Under the pieces are notes generated by a model, which was given only the letters and a program-made list of their open reading frames with translations, ran no database searches and was not told the DNA's origin. Shown here in pieces: positions 18,630 to 25,934 of a DNA stretch of 64,000 nt. Source of the DNA: JABDIY01 sp963803875 (lineage in GTDB: Bacteria; Actinomycetota; Acidimicrobiia; Acidimicrobiales; SZUA-35); assembly GCA_963803875.1 (NCBI GenBank), contig CAWDOA010000009.1, forward strand, positions 186,001 through 250,000, read 5' to 3'. The number at the start of each line of letters is the position of its first letter. The stretch's first letter is position 1. The translations under genes were made by a program, and so were the position numbers.

Positions 18630-19676
18630 ATGCTTGGAACTAGGGTCACCGGTGTCCATAGATCCGAACGCAGTGGTGGACAGCTCCACCGCCGACAGAG
18701 AAGGTATTCACTGGCCGCCGAACACCACATCGCCTCGACAACGACTGATTGGCTTCTCGAGGGGGACCCGTCGATTCGGTGGCAAACACTGCGGGATCTC
18801 CTCGACGCTCCACACCATGTCGTAGAGACCGAACGGGCCAGAGTGTCCACCACCGGCTGGGGCGCCCGTCTGCTGGAGTGTCAAGACCCCGACGGTAGAT
18901 GGGCCGGAGGCCTCCATGGCCGAGGTCTCTACGGCCCGAAGTGGACCTCAACCACCTACACACTGCTGTTGCTGCGGCGGCTGGGGTTGAACCCACGGCA
19001 CCCCAAGGCGCTGGCGGGGGTCAACCTGTTGTGGGATCGTGCCCGCTACTTCGACGGAGGGCTGACAGCGGAAGTCACGATCAACTCCCCAGAGGCATGC
19101 ATCACATCGATGTACGTGACCCTCGCCCAATACTTCGGTCTCGACGATCCTCGAGTGGACACCGCGCTCGCATGGCTACTCGCCAATCAATTGCCCGACG
19201 GTGGCTGGAACTGCCAGGCGATCAGGTCCGGAGACACACATAGCTCCTTCCACACATCGATCTCAGCCCTCGAGGCCTTGGCCGAGGCCCACCGTGTTGA
19301 GCCCAACCGAACCGACCTCACTGGCGCGATAGCAGCCGGCACCGAGTTCTTCTTGAACCACCGCCTCTACCGGTCTCATCGGACCGGTGACGTCGTCAGC
19401 ATCGCGTTCACCCGCCTGTCGTTTCCACCACGGTGGCACTATGACATCCTCAGAGGACTCGACCACTTCGCAGCGATCAATTCCCCGTGGGACGAGCGAT
19501 ATGCCGACGCACTCGAGGTCCTCGTCGGGCGTCAACGACGAGATCGCCGATGGCCGGTCCAACAGAAGTATCCCGGAAAGGTCTGGTTCGACATGGAAAA
19601 GACCGGTGGACCCAGCAGATGGAACACCCTCAGAGCGCTCCGAGTCCTGCGTTGGGCCAATCACCGCACCCGCTAG
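18630..19676 (+). CDS. Terpenoid cyclase/prenyltransferase-fold (alpha-alpha toroid) protein
   Basis: The 348-residue frame contains repeated toroid motifs of the squalene-cyclase and prenyltransferase beta-subunit type: LECQDPDGRWAGGL, TTYTLLLLRRLGLNP, ALAWLLANQLPDGGWNCQAI and SFHTSISALEALAEAH. It lacks the DxDD motif of squalene-hopene cyclases, so it is probably not a terpene cyclase in the strict sense. Bacterial relatives of this size are mostly uncharacterised. The first 30 residues are not family-like, and the true start may lie downstream of ATG 18630, but no better in-frame ATG or GTG is visible before the conserved region. It is followed by a repeat hairpin at 19707. No functional partner is evident. 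Confidence 0.7.
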   Translation: MLGTRVTGVHRSERSGGQLHRRQRRYSLAAEHHIASTTTDWLLEGDPSIRWQTLRDLLDAPHHVVETERARVSTTGWGARLLECQDPDGRWAGGLHGRGLYGPKWTSTTYTLLLLRRLGLNPRHPKALAGVNLLWDRARYFDGGLTAEVTINSPEACITSMYVTLAQYFGLDDPRVDTALAWLLANQLPDGGWNCQAIRSGDTHSSFHTSISALEALAEAHRVEPNRTDLTGAIAAGTEFFLNHRLYRSHRTGDVVSIAFTRLSFPPRWHYDILRGLDHFAAINSPWDERYADALEVLVGRQRRDRRWPVQQKYPGKVWFDMEKTGGPSRWNTLRALRVLRWANHRTR

Positions 19677-19706
19677 TTGTTCTCAGCGGTGAGGCCGCAC
19701 CGCCCA

Positions 19707-19755
19707 AGCTGGCGATCGGAGCTCCCGCTCCACGGGCGTTTCGGTCGCCGGTTTG
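19707..19755. repeat. Degenerate copy of a palindromic intergenic repeat (copy 1)
   Basis: AAGCTGGCGATCGGAGCTCCCG pairs, with several G-T wobbles and one mismatch, with CGGGCGTTTCGGTCGCCGGTTT across a five-base loop. It shares the core CTGGCGATCG...TCGxTCGCCxGTT with the hairpins at 20446 and 25408. It lies 31 bases after the stop of the toroid-protein gene. Confidence 0.6.
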
Positions 19756-19827
19756 TGGGAGACCCCGCGTCTGGTCGTAGCGTCCTAGGCAGCAAGAAGA
19801 ATCCCCTACCAACAGGAGCACAGCACC

Positions 19828-20429
19828 ATGACCGTCCGGCAGAACCTCGAAGATCAATTCGACGAGGTACAGAATGGCTACCGCAAACTAGTCGACGAGA
19901 TCGAGGAGCAGCTTCACGACATGGAGAAGCAGCTCAGCGATGCACTCGACGACGTGCAGGAACAGCTCCCTGACGACGCTGCGGAGATGTTGCAGCGGGT
20001 GCGGGACATGAACAGGTCCATGCGCAAGCGTCTGGGATCGGTGTCCGAACAGGCCCTCGACGCCACGAAGGAGGCCGTAGAGGCGCTCGGCGACGCTACC
20101 GAACGTCTCACGGGTCGCGCAAGGGCAAGGGCAAGGGCAAGAAGAAGATCGTCGCCAAGAAGACCGCTGCGGCGAAGAAGCCCGTGGCGAAGAAGCCTGC
20201 CGCGAAGAAGAAGCCGGTTGCGAAGAAGGCAGCTGCGAAGAAGAAGCCGGTTGCGAAGAAGGCAGCTGCAAAGAAGCCGGAGGCAAAGAAGGCAGCTGCG
20301 AAGAAGCCCAGCGCTGCGAGTGCGAGCTGGAATAAGGCCCGGCTCTACGAGGAGGCCACCCGCCTCGACATCGCCGGCCGGTCCGGCATGTCGAAGGCAC
20401 AGCTGCTGAAGGCCATCAACGCCGCCTGA
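19828..20429 (+). CDS. Histone H1-like Lys/Ala-rich nucleoid protein with coiled-coil N-terminus, one frameshift
   Basis: The first 95 residues are acidic and helical (NLEDQFDEVQNGYRKLVDEI onward), likely a coiled coil. Near 20112 the frame must shift by one base to enter a tail of AAKKP and VAKKA repeats like eukaryotic histone H1 or mycobacterial HupB tails. The protein ends in a small conserved module, RLYEEATRLDIAGRSGMSKA followed by QLLKAINAA, which resembles Rho N-terminal/SAP-type nucleic-acid-binding helices. The restored length is 200 residues. Without the shift, the first frame also stays strongly basic (Arg-rich) to a stop at 20409. The conserved C-terminal module argues for the shifted reading. 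The likely role is DNA compaction or RNA binding. A repeat hairpin follows 17 bases after the stop. Confidence 0.75.
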
Positions 20430-20445
20430 ACCGTCGGGCCGGCAG

Positions 20446-20492
20446 AACTGGCGATCGAAGTGCTCGCTGGTCGGGCACTTCGATCGCCAGTT
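20446..20492. repeat. Palindromic intergenic repeat (copy 2), probable bidirectional terminator
   Basis: AACTGGCGATCGAAGTGC at 20446-20463 and GCACTTCGATCGCCAGTT at 20475-20492 are a perfect 18-bp inverted repeat around an 11-base loop. It lies between two convergent genes, the H1-like gene and the MetE-like gene, so it can end transcription from both sides. Related hairpins occur at 19707 and 25408. Confidence 0.85.
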
Positions 20493-20538
20493 TCAGCGAC
20501 GTGGTAGCGGGCAACACGGCTGCGTTGGATCTCGCCGA

Positions 20539-21594
20539 TCAGGCGGCGAGATCGGCGGCGGCGCGTGCGGCTCGGAGTTTGGCCATTGCCGTTTCGCGGT
20601 CGAGCAGGCCGAGACCGCAGTCGGGGGCGACGACGAGGCGGTCTGTCCCGAGCACCGCGGCGACGTCGCTGAGCCGTCGGGCGATCTCGCCGGATGTCTC
20701 CACCTTGGAGCGAGCGATAGCGACGACCCCTAGTGCCACCTGGACCCGTTCGAATCGGCGAAACAGGTCAAGGTTGTTCGGTCGGTGGGCGTCTTCGATC
20801 GAGACGATGTCGATAGCTGTAGCGTCGACATGGGGCGCGAGTTGGGCGTATGCGGCCGGGTCGGCCTTGGGGTAGTTCTCGTTGTCGAGTCGGTCCGGGT
20901 AGCCACAGCACATATGCAGGGTCGTGGTCACGTGGTTGGGCATGCCGGCGAGGCACTGGTCGAGCAGGTCGAAACCGAACGCAGCGGCACGCTCGGGGTA
21001 GCGGGCAAACGCAGGCTCGTCGATCTGGATCTGAGTGCAGCCGCTGGCGACCAGGTCGAGCACTTCGTCGTTGATCGCGCGAGCAAGAGCCGCTCCCCAG
21101 CCTTTGTCGTCGCCGTAGAACGCATCGGCCGTTGAGTCCATCAGGGTGATCGGGCCGGGCAAGGTGATCTTGATAGGAACCGCAACGCCCTCGCTTGCGA
21201 TCTCGTGGTCCCGGCGAAGAAAGTGGTCCCGAGCCGATATCGGGCCAACAAACGTCGGCACCTCGCCCCGCCACGAACCATTGCGGAGCAGCCGCTCTGT
21301 GAGCCGGTTGAAGTCGATGCCGTTGAGGTGCCGGCAGTGGTAGTGCAGGTAGTTCTCCCGCCGCATCTCCCCGTCTGTCGGGACATCGACGCCGCAGGCG
21401 ATCTGATCGGCGACCGCATCCCGGGTGGCGGCATCGAGTTCGGCGACGACATCGGTCTGGTCGCGGCGCTTGCCCAATGCGTTCATGGCGAGCGTGGCAT
21501 GCGGACCCATGGTCGACTCGCCGGCAAACCAGTCGACCACCGGCAAACCCTGTGGTTTGGGATAGGCGCCGAGCGTGGTCAGGGAGAGGCTCAC
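20539..21594 (-). CDS. Cobalamin-independent methionine synthase-like (MetE C-terminal domain family) protein
   Basis: The 351-residue protein is a stand-alone MetE C-terminal TIM barrel. Zinc-site candidates are the His and Cys in TTLHMCCGYP and the late Cys in VVAPDCGLG; IQIDEPAFARYP supplies the conserved DEP motif. Full MetE has about 750 residues with two barrels, so this belongs to the short family of core methyltransferases that take methyl groups from sources other than polyglutamyl-folate, or whose donor is unknown. GTG at 21594 is the only good start. It converges with the H1-like gene across the hairpin at 20446. A role in methionine synthesis or thiol methylation is inferred. Confidence 0.8.
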   Translation of the reverse strand: MSLSLTTLGAYPKPQGLPVVDWFAGESTMGPHATLAMNALGKRRDQTDVVAELDAATRDAVADQIACGVDVPTDGEMRRENYLHYHCRHLNGIDFNRLTERLLRNGSWRGEVPTFVGPISARDHFLRRDHEIASEGVAVPIKITLPGPITLMDSTADAFYGDDKGWGAALARAINDEVLDLVASGCTQIQIDEPAFARYPERAAAFGFDLLDQCLAGMPNHVTTTLHMCCGYPDRLDNENYPKADPAAYAQLAPHVDATAIDIVSIEDAHRPNNLDLFRRFERVQVALGVVAIARSKVETSGEIARRLSDVAAVLGTDRLVVAPDCGLGLLDRETAMAKLRAARAAADLAA

Positions 21595-21664
21595 GATCGG
21601 ATTCTGAACAACTGGGGCTCGGCCTCGATCCCGTGGAGGACGATGGTGGCGAGCTTCGCGGTGA

Positions 21665-22150
21665 TCACGGCTCTTGGGTTGGTGAGAGGACGACCACCGC
21701 AGTCTGGGTCGGGCGTCGCCCCGCGTAGCCGTCGAGGCCTTTGTCGATCTGGCGCCACCGTTCCCAGAGCCGCTCCCGCTCTTCGCCCTCAGCCACTCGG
21801 CCGGTTACCTTCATCGGGCCATCGACCGTTGTCAGTGTCGCTCGGGGTTGGTCTTGCAGGTTGAGCCACCACGCAGGCTCGGGTGCCCCCCATCCGTTCA
21901 TGGCCATCGTGACCTGGTTCCCGTCGTCCTCGTAGTAGCCGATCATCACACTACGTTCGAGACCGCTGCGGCGTCCGATGGTGGTGAGCTGGGCGAGCCC
22001 GTACCGGCCGGGCCCGGGGGAACGGAGCCCAAACCGGCCATCGCTCCAGCGGTACAACGCGCGGTGGATCTTCCACGCCGAGCGAATGACCCACCGGGGT
22101 GGGAGGAACGGGGAATCCGGTTGTTTCTCAGGATCACGATCGGCAGACAT
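21665..22150 (-). CDS. F420-dependent nitroreductase (Ddn) family protein
   Basis: From ATG at 22150 the protein has 161 residues. The core GRFGLRSPGPGRYGLAQLTT, IGRRSGLERSVMIGYYEDDG and WGAPEPAWWLNLQDQPRATL is typical of the deazaflavin-dependent nitroreductase family of actinobacteria, which use reduced coenzyme F420. These are small split-barrel proteins that reduce quinones or nitro compounds, often at the membrane. A GTG at 22159 is an alternative start adding three residues. It lies upstream of, and in the same direction as, the MetE-like gene, separated by about 70 bases. It supports F420 use by this organism, together with the LLM enzyme at 44035. Confidence 0.85.
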   Translation of the reverse strand: MSADRDPEKQPDSPFLPPRWVIRSAWKIHRALYRWSDGRFGLRSPGPGRYGLAQLTTIGRRSGLERSVMIGYYEDDGNQVTMAMNGWGAPEPAWWLNLQDQPRATLTTVDGPMKVTGRVAEGEERERLWERWRQIDKGLDGYAGRRPTQTAVVVLSPTQEP

Positions 22151-22293
22151 GACAGCCACACTATGTGGTTCGGACCGCTCATACCGGGCTGCGCTGGCGG
22201 AGAGTCGTCCCTTTTGCGTGAGTGCGCTCGATGCGCAGGGTCGCCGTCGATGTGTAGCGAACGGATTCGTGTTCAGCCCGTGGTGGGCCCCGA

Positions 22294-22719
22294 CTACGCT
22301 ACCTTCACAGGGACGCGGTAGGGAACCACGGTCACTGGCCGACCGCTGTATGACGCAATGCGCTCCACCAGCCTGTCGTTCACCAGCCGAGCAGGGATTG
22401 CGACCGCTGTTGTGTCGGCGGTGATGTACTTCACAACGTCACTGCCAACCGACCCGTAGTGAGCTACGAGCCAAGGGACATCGCCGATTCGATCGCGGCA
22501 TTCGGACCGAAGCCGCTTGAGAGAGATCGCCTCCGCTTCGCCAACTCCGAGTCCCTGTGATTCGGCGTATGCCTTGATGTTGCGCTCGACGCGATCGGTG
22601 ACGACTACGAGCACGGTCGCCCTGCCGCCTCGGGCCACAGTTTCCTGGGCCAGGTCGAGGGTGGTATCCCCACCAGGAACGGGCTCGACAATCGTGAGTA
22701 GGTGCTCTTGCTTTGTCAT
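22294..22719 (-). CDS. Small universal-stress-protein-like domain protein
   Basis: The 141-residue protein begins MTKQEHLLTIVEPVPGGDTT and continues with ATVLVVVTDRVERNIKAYAE and TAVAIPARLVNDRLVERIAS. This alternating strand-helix pattern fits a Rossmann-like USP/HUP fold, but the glycine-rich ATP motif of true UspA proteins is not obvious. Its layout (LLTIVEP, Gly pair, strand, then a helix with GLGVGEAEAISLKRL) mirrors the N-terminal half of the protein encoded divergently at 23474. The gene lies 11 bases after the TetR regulator gene on the same strand, so the two are probably co-transcribed. Its biochemical role is unknown. Confidence 0.65.
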   Translation of the reverse strand: MTKQEHLLTIVEPVPGGDTTLDLAQETVARGGRATVLVVVTDRVERNIKAYAESQGLGVGEAEAISLKRLRSECRDRIGDVPWLVAHYGSVGSDVVKYITADTTAVAIPARLVNDRLVERIASYSGRPVTVVPYRVPVKVA

Positions 22720-22730
22720 TCATGTGTCTT

Positions 22731-23375
22731 TCAGCTTGAGACGGCCGACACGACGTCGCCGTTGTTTGGGTGTGGTTGGTTGCCATGCGACCAGGCGTTT
22801 TGATCGCCCTCGGCCGTCCATGGAATCGAGATGACGAGATCCCACAGGTATGCATCCGATAGTTCGGTTCCAGTGAGAAGAATTCGGTAGAAGATGGGCC
22901 CGAGTAGGCGATCGAGGATGACCTCGATGTCGCCGTCTGCGGCCCCTGGTTCGAGCACATCTCGGACGAGATCGGCTGCGATGGCACGCCGTCGCGACCA
23001 GAATTCAGCAAACCGTTGGGCCAAGTCGTCGTTCCGAGCGGCCTCGCCGACCATGCCGGCTACGAGTAGACCGAAGTCGGTGTCTCGGCAGAGGCGCACG
23101 ATGTCCTTCAGGAATAGCAGGAGGTTGAGTCGTGGGTCGGGGTCGATCGGTGCCGGTCGCACGGCCTCGAGGGCGAGCGAGTTGATGAGGTCGATCGCCA
23201 ACTGTTCTTTGCTCGACCACCGGCGATAAAGCGTGTCTTTGCCCACGTGGGCTAGCTTGGCGATCTCCTCCATCGAGGAGCCGGTGTACCCGTTCGATGC
23301 GAAGACGCTGCGCGCCGCGATCAGAATCGCCCGATCCCGGCTGGGATCGCGAGGTCGTCCACGGGTTCGCGTCAT
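22731..23375 (-). CDS. TetR-family transcriptional regulator
   Basis: Starting at ATG 23375 (MTRTRGRPRDPSRDRAILIA), the protein has 214 residues. Residues 8-55 are a TetR DNA-binding domain: SVFASNGYTGSSMEEIAKLA followed by HVGKDTLYRRWSSKEQLAID. The C-terminal two thirds is a helical ligand and dimer domain. The first 12 codons of the longer frame from 23411 overlap the palindrome at 23395 and lack family resemblance, so the downstream start is preferred. It is followed by the USP-like gene (11 bases) and diverges from the gene at 23474. The palindrome in the shared gap is a natural operator, so the regulator probably represses both units. The inducer is unknown. Confidence 0.85.
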   Translation of the reverse strand: MTRTRGRPRDPSRDRAILIAARSVFASNGYTGSSMEEIAKLAHVGKDTLYRRWSSKEQLAIDLINSLALEAVRPAPIDPDPRLNLLLFLKDIVRLCRDTDFGLLVAGMVGEAARNDDLAQRFAEFWSRRRAIAADLVRDVLEPGAADGDIEVILDRLLGPIFYRILLTGTELSDAYLWDLVISIPWTAEGDQNAWSHGNQPHPNNGDVVSAVSS

Positions 23376-23394
23376 GTCTGCTACCATATACCAA

Positions 23395-23404
23395 ACGCTA
23401 GCGT
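23395..23404. promoter_or_regulatory. Candidate TetR operator palindrome
   Basis: ACGCTAGCGT is a perfect 10-bp palindrome, embedded in the looser symmetric stretch CCATATACCAAACGCTAGCG. It is 20 bases upstream of the TetR start codon and 70 upstream of the divergent gene, where a repressor of both would bind. Confidence 0.5.
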
Positions 23405-23473
23405 ATGGCAATTGCTTTTCGCTTCCGATATTCCTACCCTCTTCCTCTCACCCCAGAATTCAGGAGGCCAGTC

Positions 23474-24310
23474 ATGGCCGAATCAACAACATCGTTCGAA
23501 GCCGTGCCCACCGAACTGGCTCTGGCGGAGCCAACCACCCTCGTTCTGTTGGACCCCACCGTCGAGGACGGAGGATCTGCACTCGACCTGCTCGATGATC
23601 GCGACACTCACATCACGCTGGTGCTGTTGCTGTGGGACAAGTCGAGTTTCGCGATCCGTCGGTTCGCAGAGGCGGAGAACATCTCCGTATCGCAGGCGGC
23701 AGACATCTACCTCGATCAAGTGATCGCTCGTGTGCAGGGGCCTGATAGGAAGATCGAGCGTGCGGTCCTCAACGCCAGCAACGCCACACTCGAGCTCGCC
23801 ATGCTCGAGCGCACATATCCGACGCGCCGCGTCCTCCGGCCGCAGTCGACGATGCAGGCGCCAACGGCCAACCTCGCTCGACTCACGATCCGGGACCAGA
23901 TAGCGGCGAAGCTTGGTCCAACAATGGCGGCACTGCTGGTCAAGTCGGCGTTGTCGGGCAAAATCCCCGTTGCAGAGCTAGCCCGTCTGGAAGAACTCGG
24001 GACACTGTTGAACGTCAAGGAAGGCTCAAAGCTCATCGGGCACGACACCGACGGTCGGATGGCATGCGTAGTCGTCGATGGCGCTCTATCGGTCGAGCGC
24101 GGAACCGAGAAACTTGCCCAACTCGGCCCCGGCGAATTCGCCGGCGAGATCTCACTCCTCGCAGGCATGCGATACAACGCCGACGTGTTCGCCTCTGTCG
24201 ATACCGTCGTCTTGATCTTCGACGAGATCCCGTTTTCCGCATTGCTCGAAGCCTGCCCGACGCTGGCGAGACACGTGATGCGAACATCAGTGCAGCGTCT
24301 CGTTGCCTGA
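23474..24310 (+). CDS. Protein with USP-like N-terminus and C-terminal cyclic-nucleotide-binding-type domain
   Basis: From ATG 23474, preceded by a strong ribosome site (aggagg), the protein has 278 residues. The first 90 (TTLVLLDPTVEDGGSALDLL, then SSFAIRRFAEAENISVSQAA) echo the small protein encoded at 22294. Residues about 180-275 look like a cNMP-binding/Crp-type beta roll: LGTLLNVKEGSKLIGHDTDG, VVVDGALSVERGTEKLAQLG and GEFAGEISLLAGMRYNADVF. No helix-turn-helix follows the roll, so it is not a Crp-type transcription factor. It is more likely a sensor or partner protein. It is divergent from the TetR gene and probably under its control. Confidence 0.7.
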   Translation: MAESTTSFEAVPTELALAEPTTLVLLDPTVEDGGSALDLLDDRDTHITLVLLLWDKSSFAIRRFAEAENISVSQAADIYLDQVIARVQGPDRKIERAVLNASNATLELAMLERTYPTRRVLRPQSTMQAPTANLARLTIRDQIAAKLGPTMAALLVKSALSGKIPVAELARLEELGTLLNVKEGSKLIGHDTDGRMACVVVDGALSVERGTEKLAQLGPGEFAGEISLLAGMRYNADVFASVDTVVLIFDEIPFSALLEACPTLARHVMRTSVQRLVA

Positions 24311-24576
24311 GTCGCAGCGCAGCCGACATCACGTTGCTGCGTCGACGCTGGCGCCCGTTAGGTTTCGGCTTGGTGAGCCCAACAGGGCCGGGGGAGTCTG
24401 GTGGGCCGAAGTCGACGAACGCTCCCCATGGCCCACAGCGCTTTCAGCTCCCGGGATTTGATTCTCCCGCCTCGCCGCTCGTTCCACCTCACGGTGACCT
24501 CAGGGCTGTCAAACAGGTTGAAGAGCCAGGATGGGCCTTGGTCCTCGCGCTCGGACAGAGTTGATGATCTCGAGAG

Positions 24577-25203
24577 TCACCGGGCCAGGATCTTGTAGAG
24601 CTCGGATTTCGCAGTACGCAGTACTTCGACCGCGGCGGCCCGTTGTTCGTCGGTGCCGAATCGACCGATCTGCTTCGTTGCCGACATGATCTCGGCCACA
24701 AGCGGACGGAGACCTCCTCCGGGTCCGGTTTCGGCCTCACCCCACGGCACTGGGGCGTCGGGGTCTCGACGCGCCACCCACTCCCGACCGTCCTCGGTCA
24801 GCTCGTAGGTTCGCTTGCCTCCACCTTCGGCGTCGGGAGTCTGGTCGGTAGTCCCGGCGATCAGGCCCTTTTCTTCCAGGCGACCGAGCGCGGGATACAT
24901 CGAGCCCGGACTAGGTCGCCACTGACCCCCGCTTCGCTCTTCGAGCTCGGAGATCAGTTCATAGCCGTGTAGCGGACTGCGTTCGGCGAGCACGAGTAGC
25001 ACACCGTTGGCAACCGCTCCTCGTCTTGCTCGCTCCCGGCCCCGGCCAGGACCTCGACCAGCAGGGCCACGGCCGCCTGGGCCTCTACCGTGGCCACCCG
25101 GACCTTTGCGTCGTCGGCCACGCCCTCTCGGGTCCGGCCCTACGCCTTGGTATGGACTGCGGTCTTCGTAGGGGCCTTCTTCGTGATGATTGTGCGTACC
25201 CAT
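24577..25203 (-). CDS. PadR-family transcriptional regulator with Gly/Arg/Pro-rich N-terminal tail
   Basis: ATG at 25203 has an ideal ribosome site (AGAAGGAGGT) a few bases upstream, so I prefer it to the start at 25230. The protein has 208 residues. The first 60 are low-complexity and basic (for example GPDPRGRGRRRKGPGGHGRG). A PadR winged helix then follows: VANGVLLVLAERSPLHGYEL, PSPGSMYPALGRLEEKGLIA and KRTYELTEDGREWVARR. A C-terminal helix for dimerisation ends the protein. PadR proteins usually repress a nearby transporter or their own gene. No target other than itself is obvious here. The AT-rich palindrome 56 bases upstream of the start is a likely self-operator. Confidence 0.85.
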   Translation of the reverse strand: MGTHNHHEEGPYEDRSPYQGVGPDPRGRGRRRKGPGGHGRGPGGRGPAGRGPGRGRERARRGAVANGVLLVLAERSPLHGYELISELEERSGGQWRPSPGSMYPALGRLEEKGLIAGTTDQTPDAEGGGKRTYELTEDGREWVARRDPDAPVPWGEAETGPGGGLRPLVAEIMSATKQIGRFGTDEQRAAAVEVLRTAKSELYKILAR

Positions 25204-25258
25204 CTGGGTACCTCCTTCTGATTTGGCCATCCAGTACGGGTAGCCATGCTGGATGTAA

Positions 25259-25268
25259 CGATATATCG
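25259..25268. promoter_or_regulatory. Candidate PadR operator
   Basis: CGATATATCG is a perfect palindrome in otherwise GC-rich DNA, upstream of the PadR gene. Known PadR sites are ATAT-rich inverted repeats, so self-regulation is a reasonable inference. Confidence 0.4.
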
Positions 25269-25407
25269 CGATGGTCTATTCCGACAACGTTGACCGGCGA
25301 TGAAGATCCTTCTTTGGGCAGTAGCGAGACCGAGTGCCTCACGATCTCATGCTCTAGACCTTGAACAACCGAAGGTCCATCGGCGGGCTGATTCGGTGAC
25401 CGGCGAG

Positions 25408-25454
25408 AACTGGCGATGGAAATGCTCGGCAGCCGGGCACTTCGATCGCCGGTT
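25408..25454. repeat. Palindromic intergenic repeat (copy 3)
   Basis: AACTGGCGATGGAAATGCTCGG pairs, with a few mismatches, with CGGGCACTTCGATCGCCGGTT. The right arm is nearly identical to that of the hairpin at 20475 (GCACTTCGATCGCCxGTT). It lies in the gap between the PadR gene and the small PH-like gene. Confidence 0.7.
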
Positions 25455-25542
25455 GGGGACTGGAGCACTGTGGGTCGCCGGCATCTCCAGGTTGCCATCG
25501 GCTCGCGAATCGGAGACGCTAGGTGCATGGCAGAAACTCGAG

Positions 25543-25863
25543 ATGAAAGCGGACGGGCTCTATGTGCGACTGTCGCTCAAAGAGAAGCTGGGCGCCCTCG
25601 GCGGCGACCGGTTCGTGCCCCGCAGTTCCATCGAAACGGTGAGGTACCTCGACAACGCCCGCAACGCAGTACGCGGCCTGCGATTTCCCGGAACCGGTTT
25701 GCCCGGTGTCATCGCACTCGGATCGTGGCGCACACGATCGACCAACGACTTCGTGGCCGTCTATCGAAACAATCCTGGCTACGCCATCGATCTCACCGAC
25801 GGCAACCGGATAGTGGTCTCGCACGAACCGGTGGCAGAACTCGACGCCTTCGCAGCGAACTGA
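25543..25863 (+). CDS. Small conserved PH-like domain protein, function unknown
   Basis: The open frame extends back to 25300, but only the part from ATG 25543 looks like protein, giving 106 residues. The sequence MKADGLYVRLSLKEKLGALG, RFVPRSSIETVRYLDNARNA and YAIDLTDGNRIVVSHEPVAE is strand-rich with one closing helix, in the style of bacterial pleckstrin-homology-like domains. There are no membrane segments or catalytic motifs. The upstream part of the long frame overlaps the palindromic repeat at 25408, which also argues against the longer start. It converges with the helicase gene 70 bases away. I cannot assign a role. Confidence 0.55.
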   Translation: MKADGLYVRLSLKEKLGALGGDRFVPRSSIETVRYLDNARNAVRGLRFPGTGLPGVIALGSWRTRSTNDFVAVYRNNPGYAIDLTDGNRIVVSHEPVAELDAFAAN

Positions 25864-25934
25864 AATCGGCAGTCGACTGGTTGAGTACTTCGACCTGTTC
25901 GAGCCGCTGCGAGACTAGCCGTACGTCCGCTCAC

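Noticed and set aside
20100..20125. Programmed ribosomal frameshift in the H1-like gene
   Set aside because: No slippery heptamer with a downstream structure is evident, and similar one-base breaks occur in many unrelated genes here.
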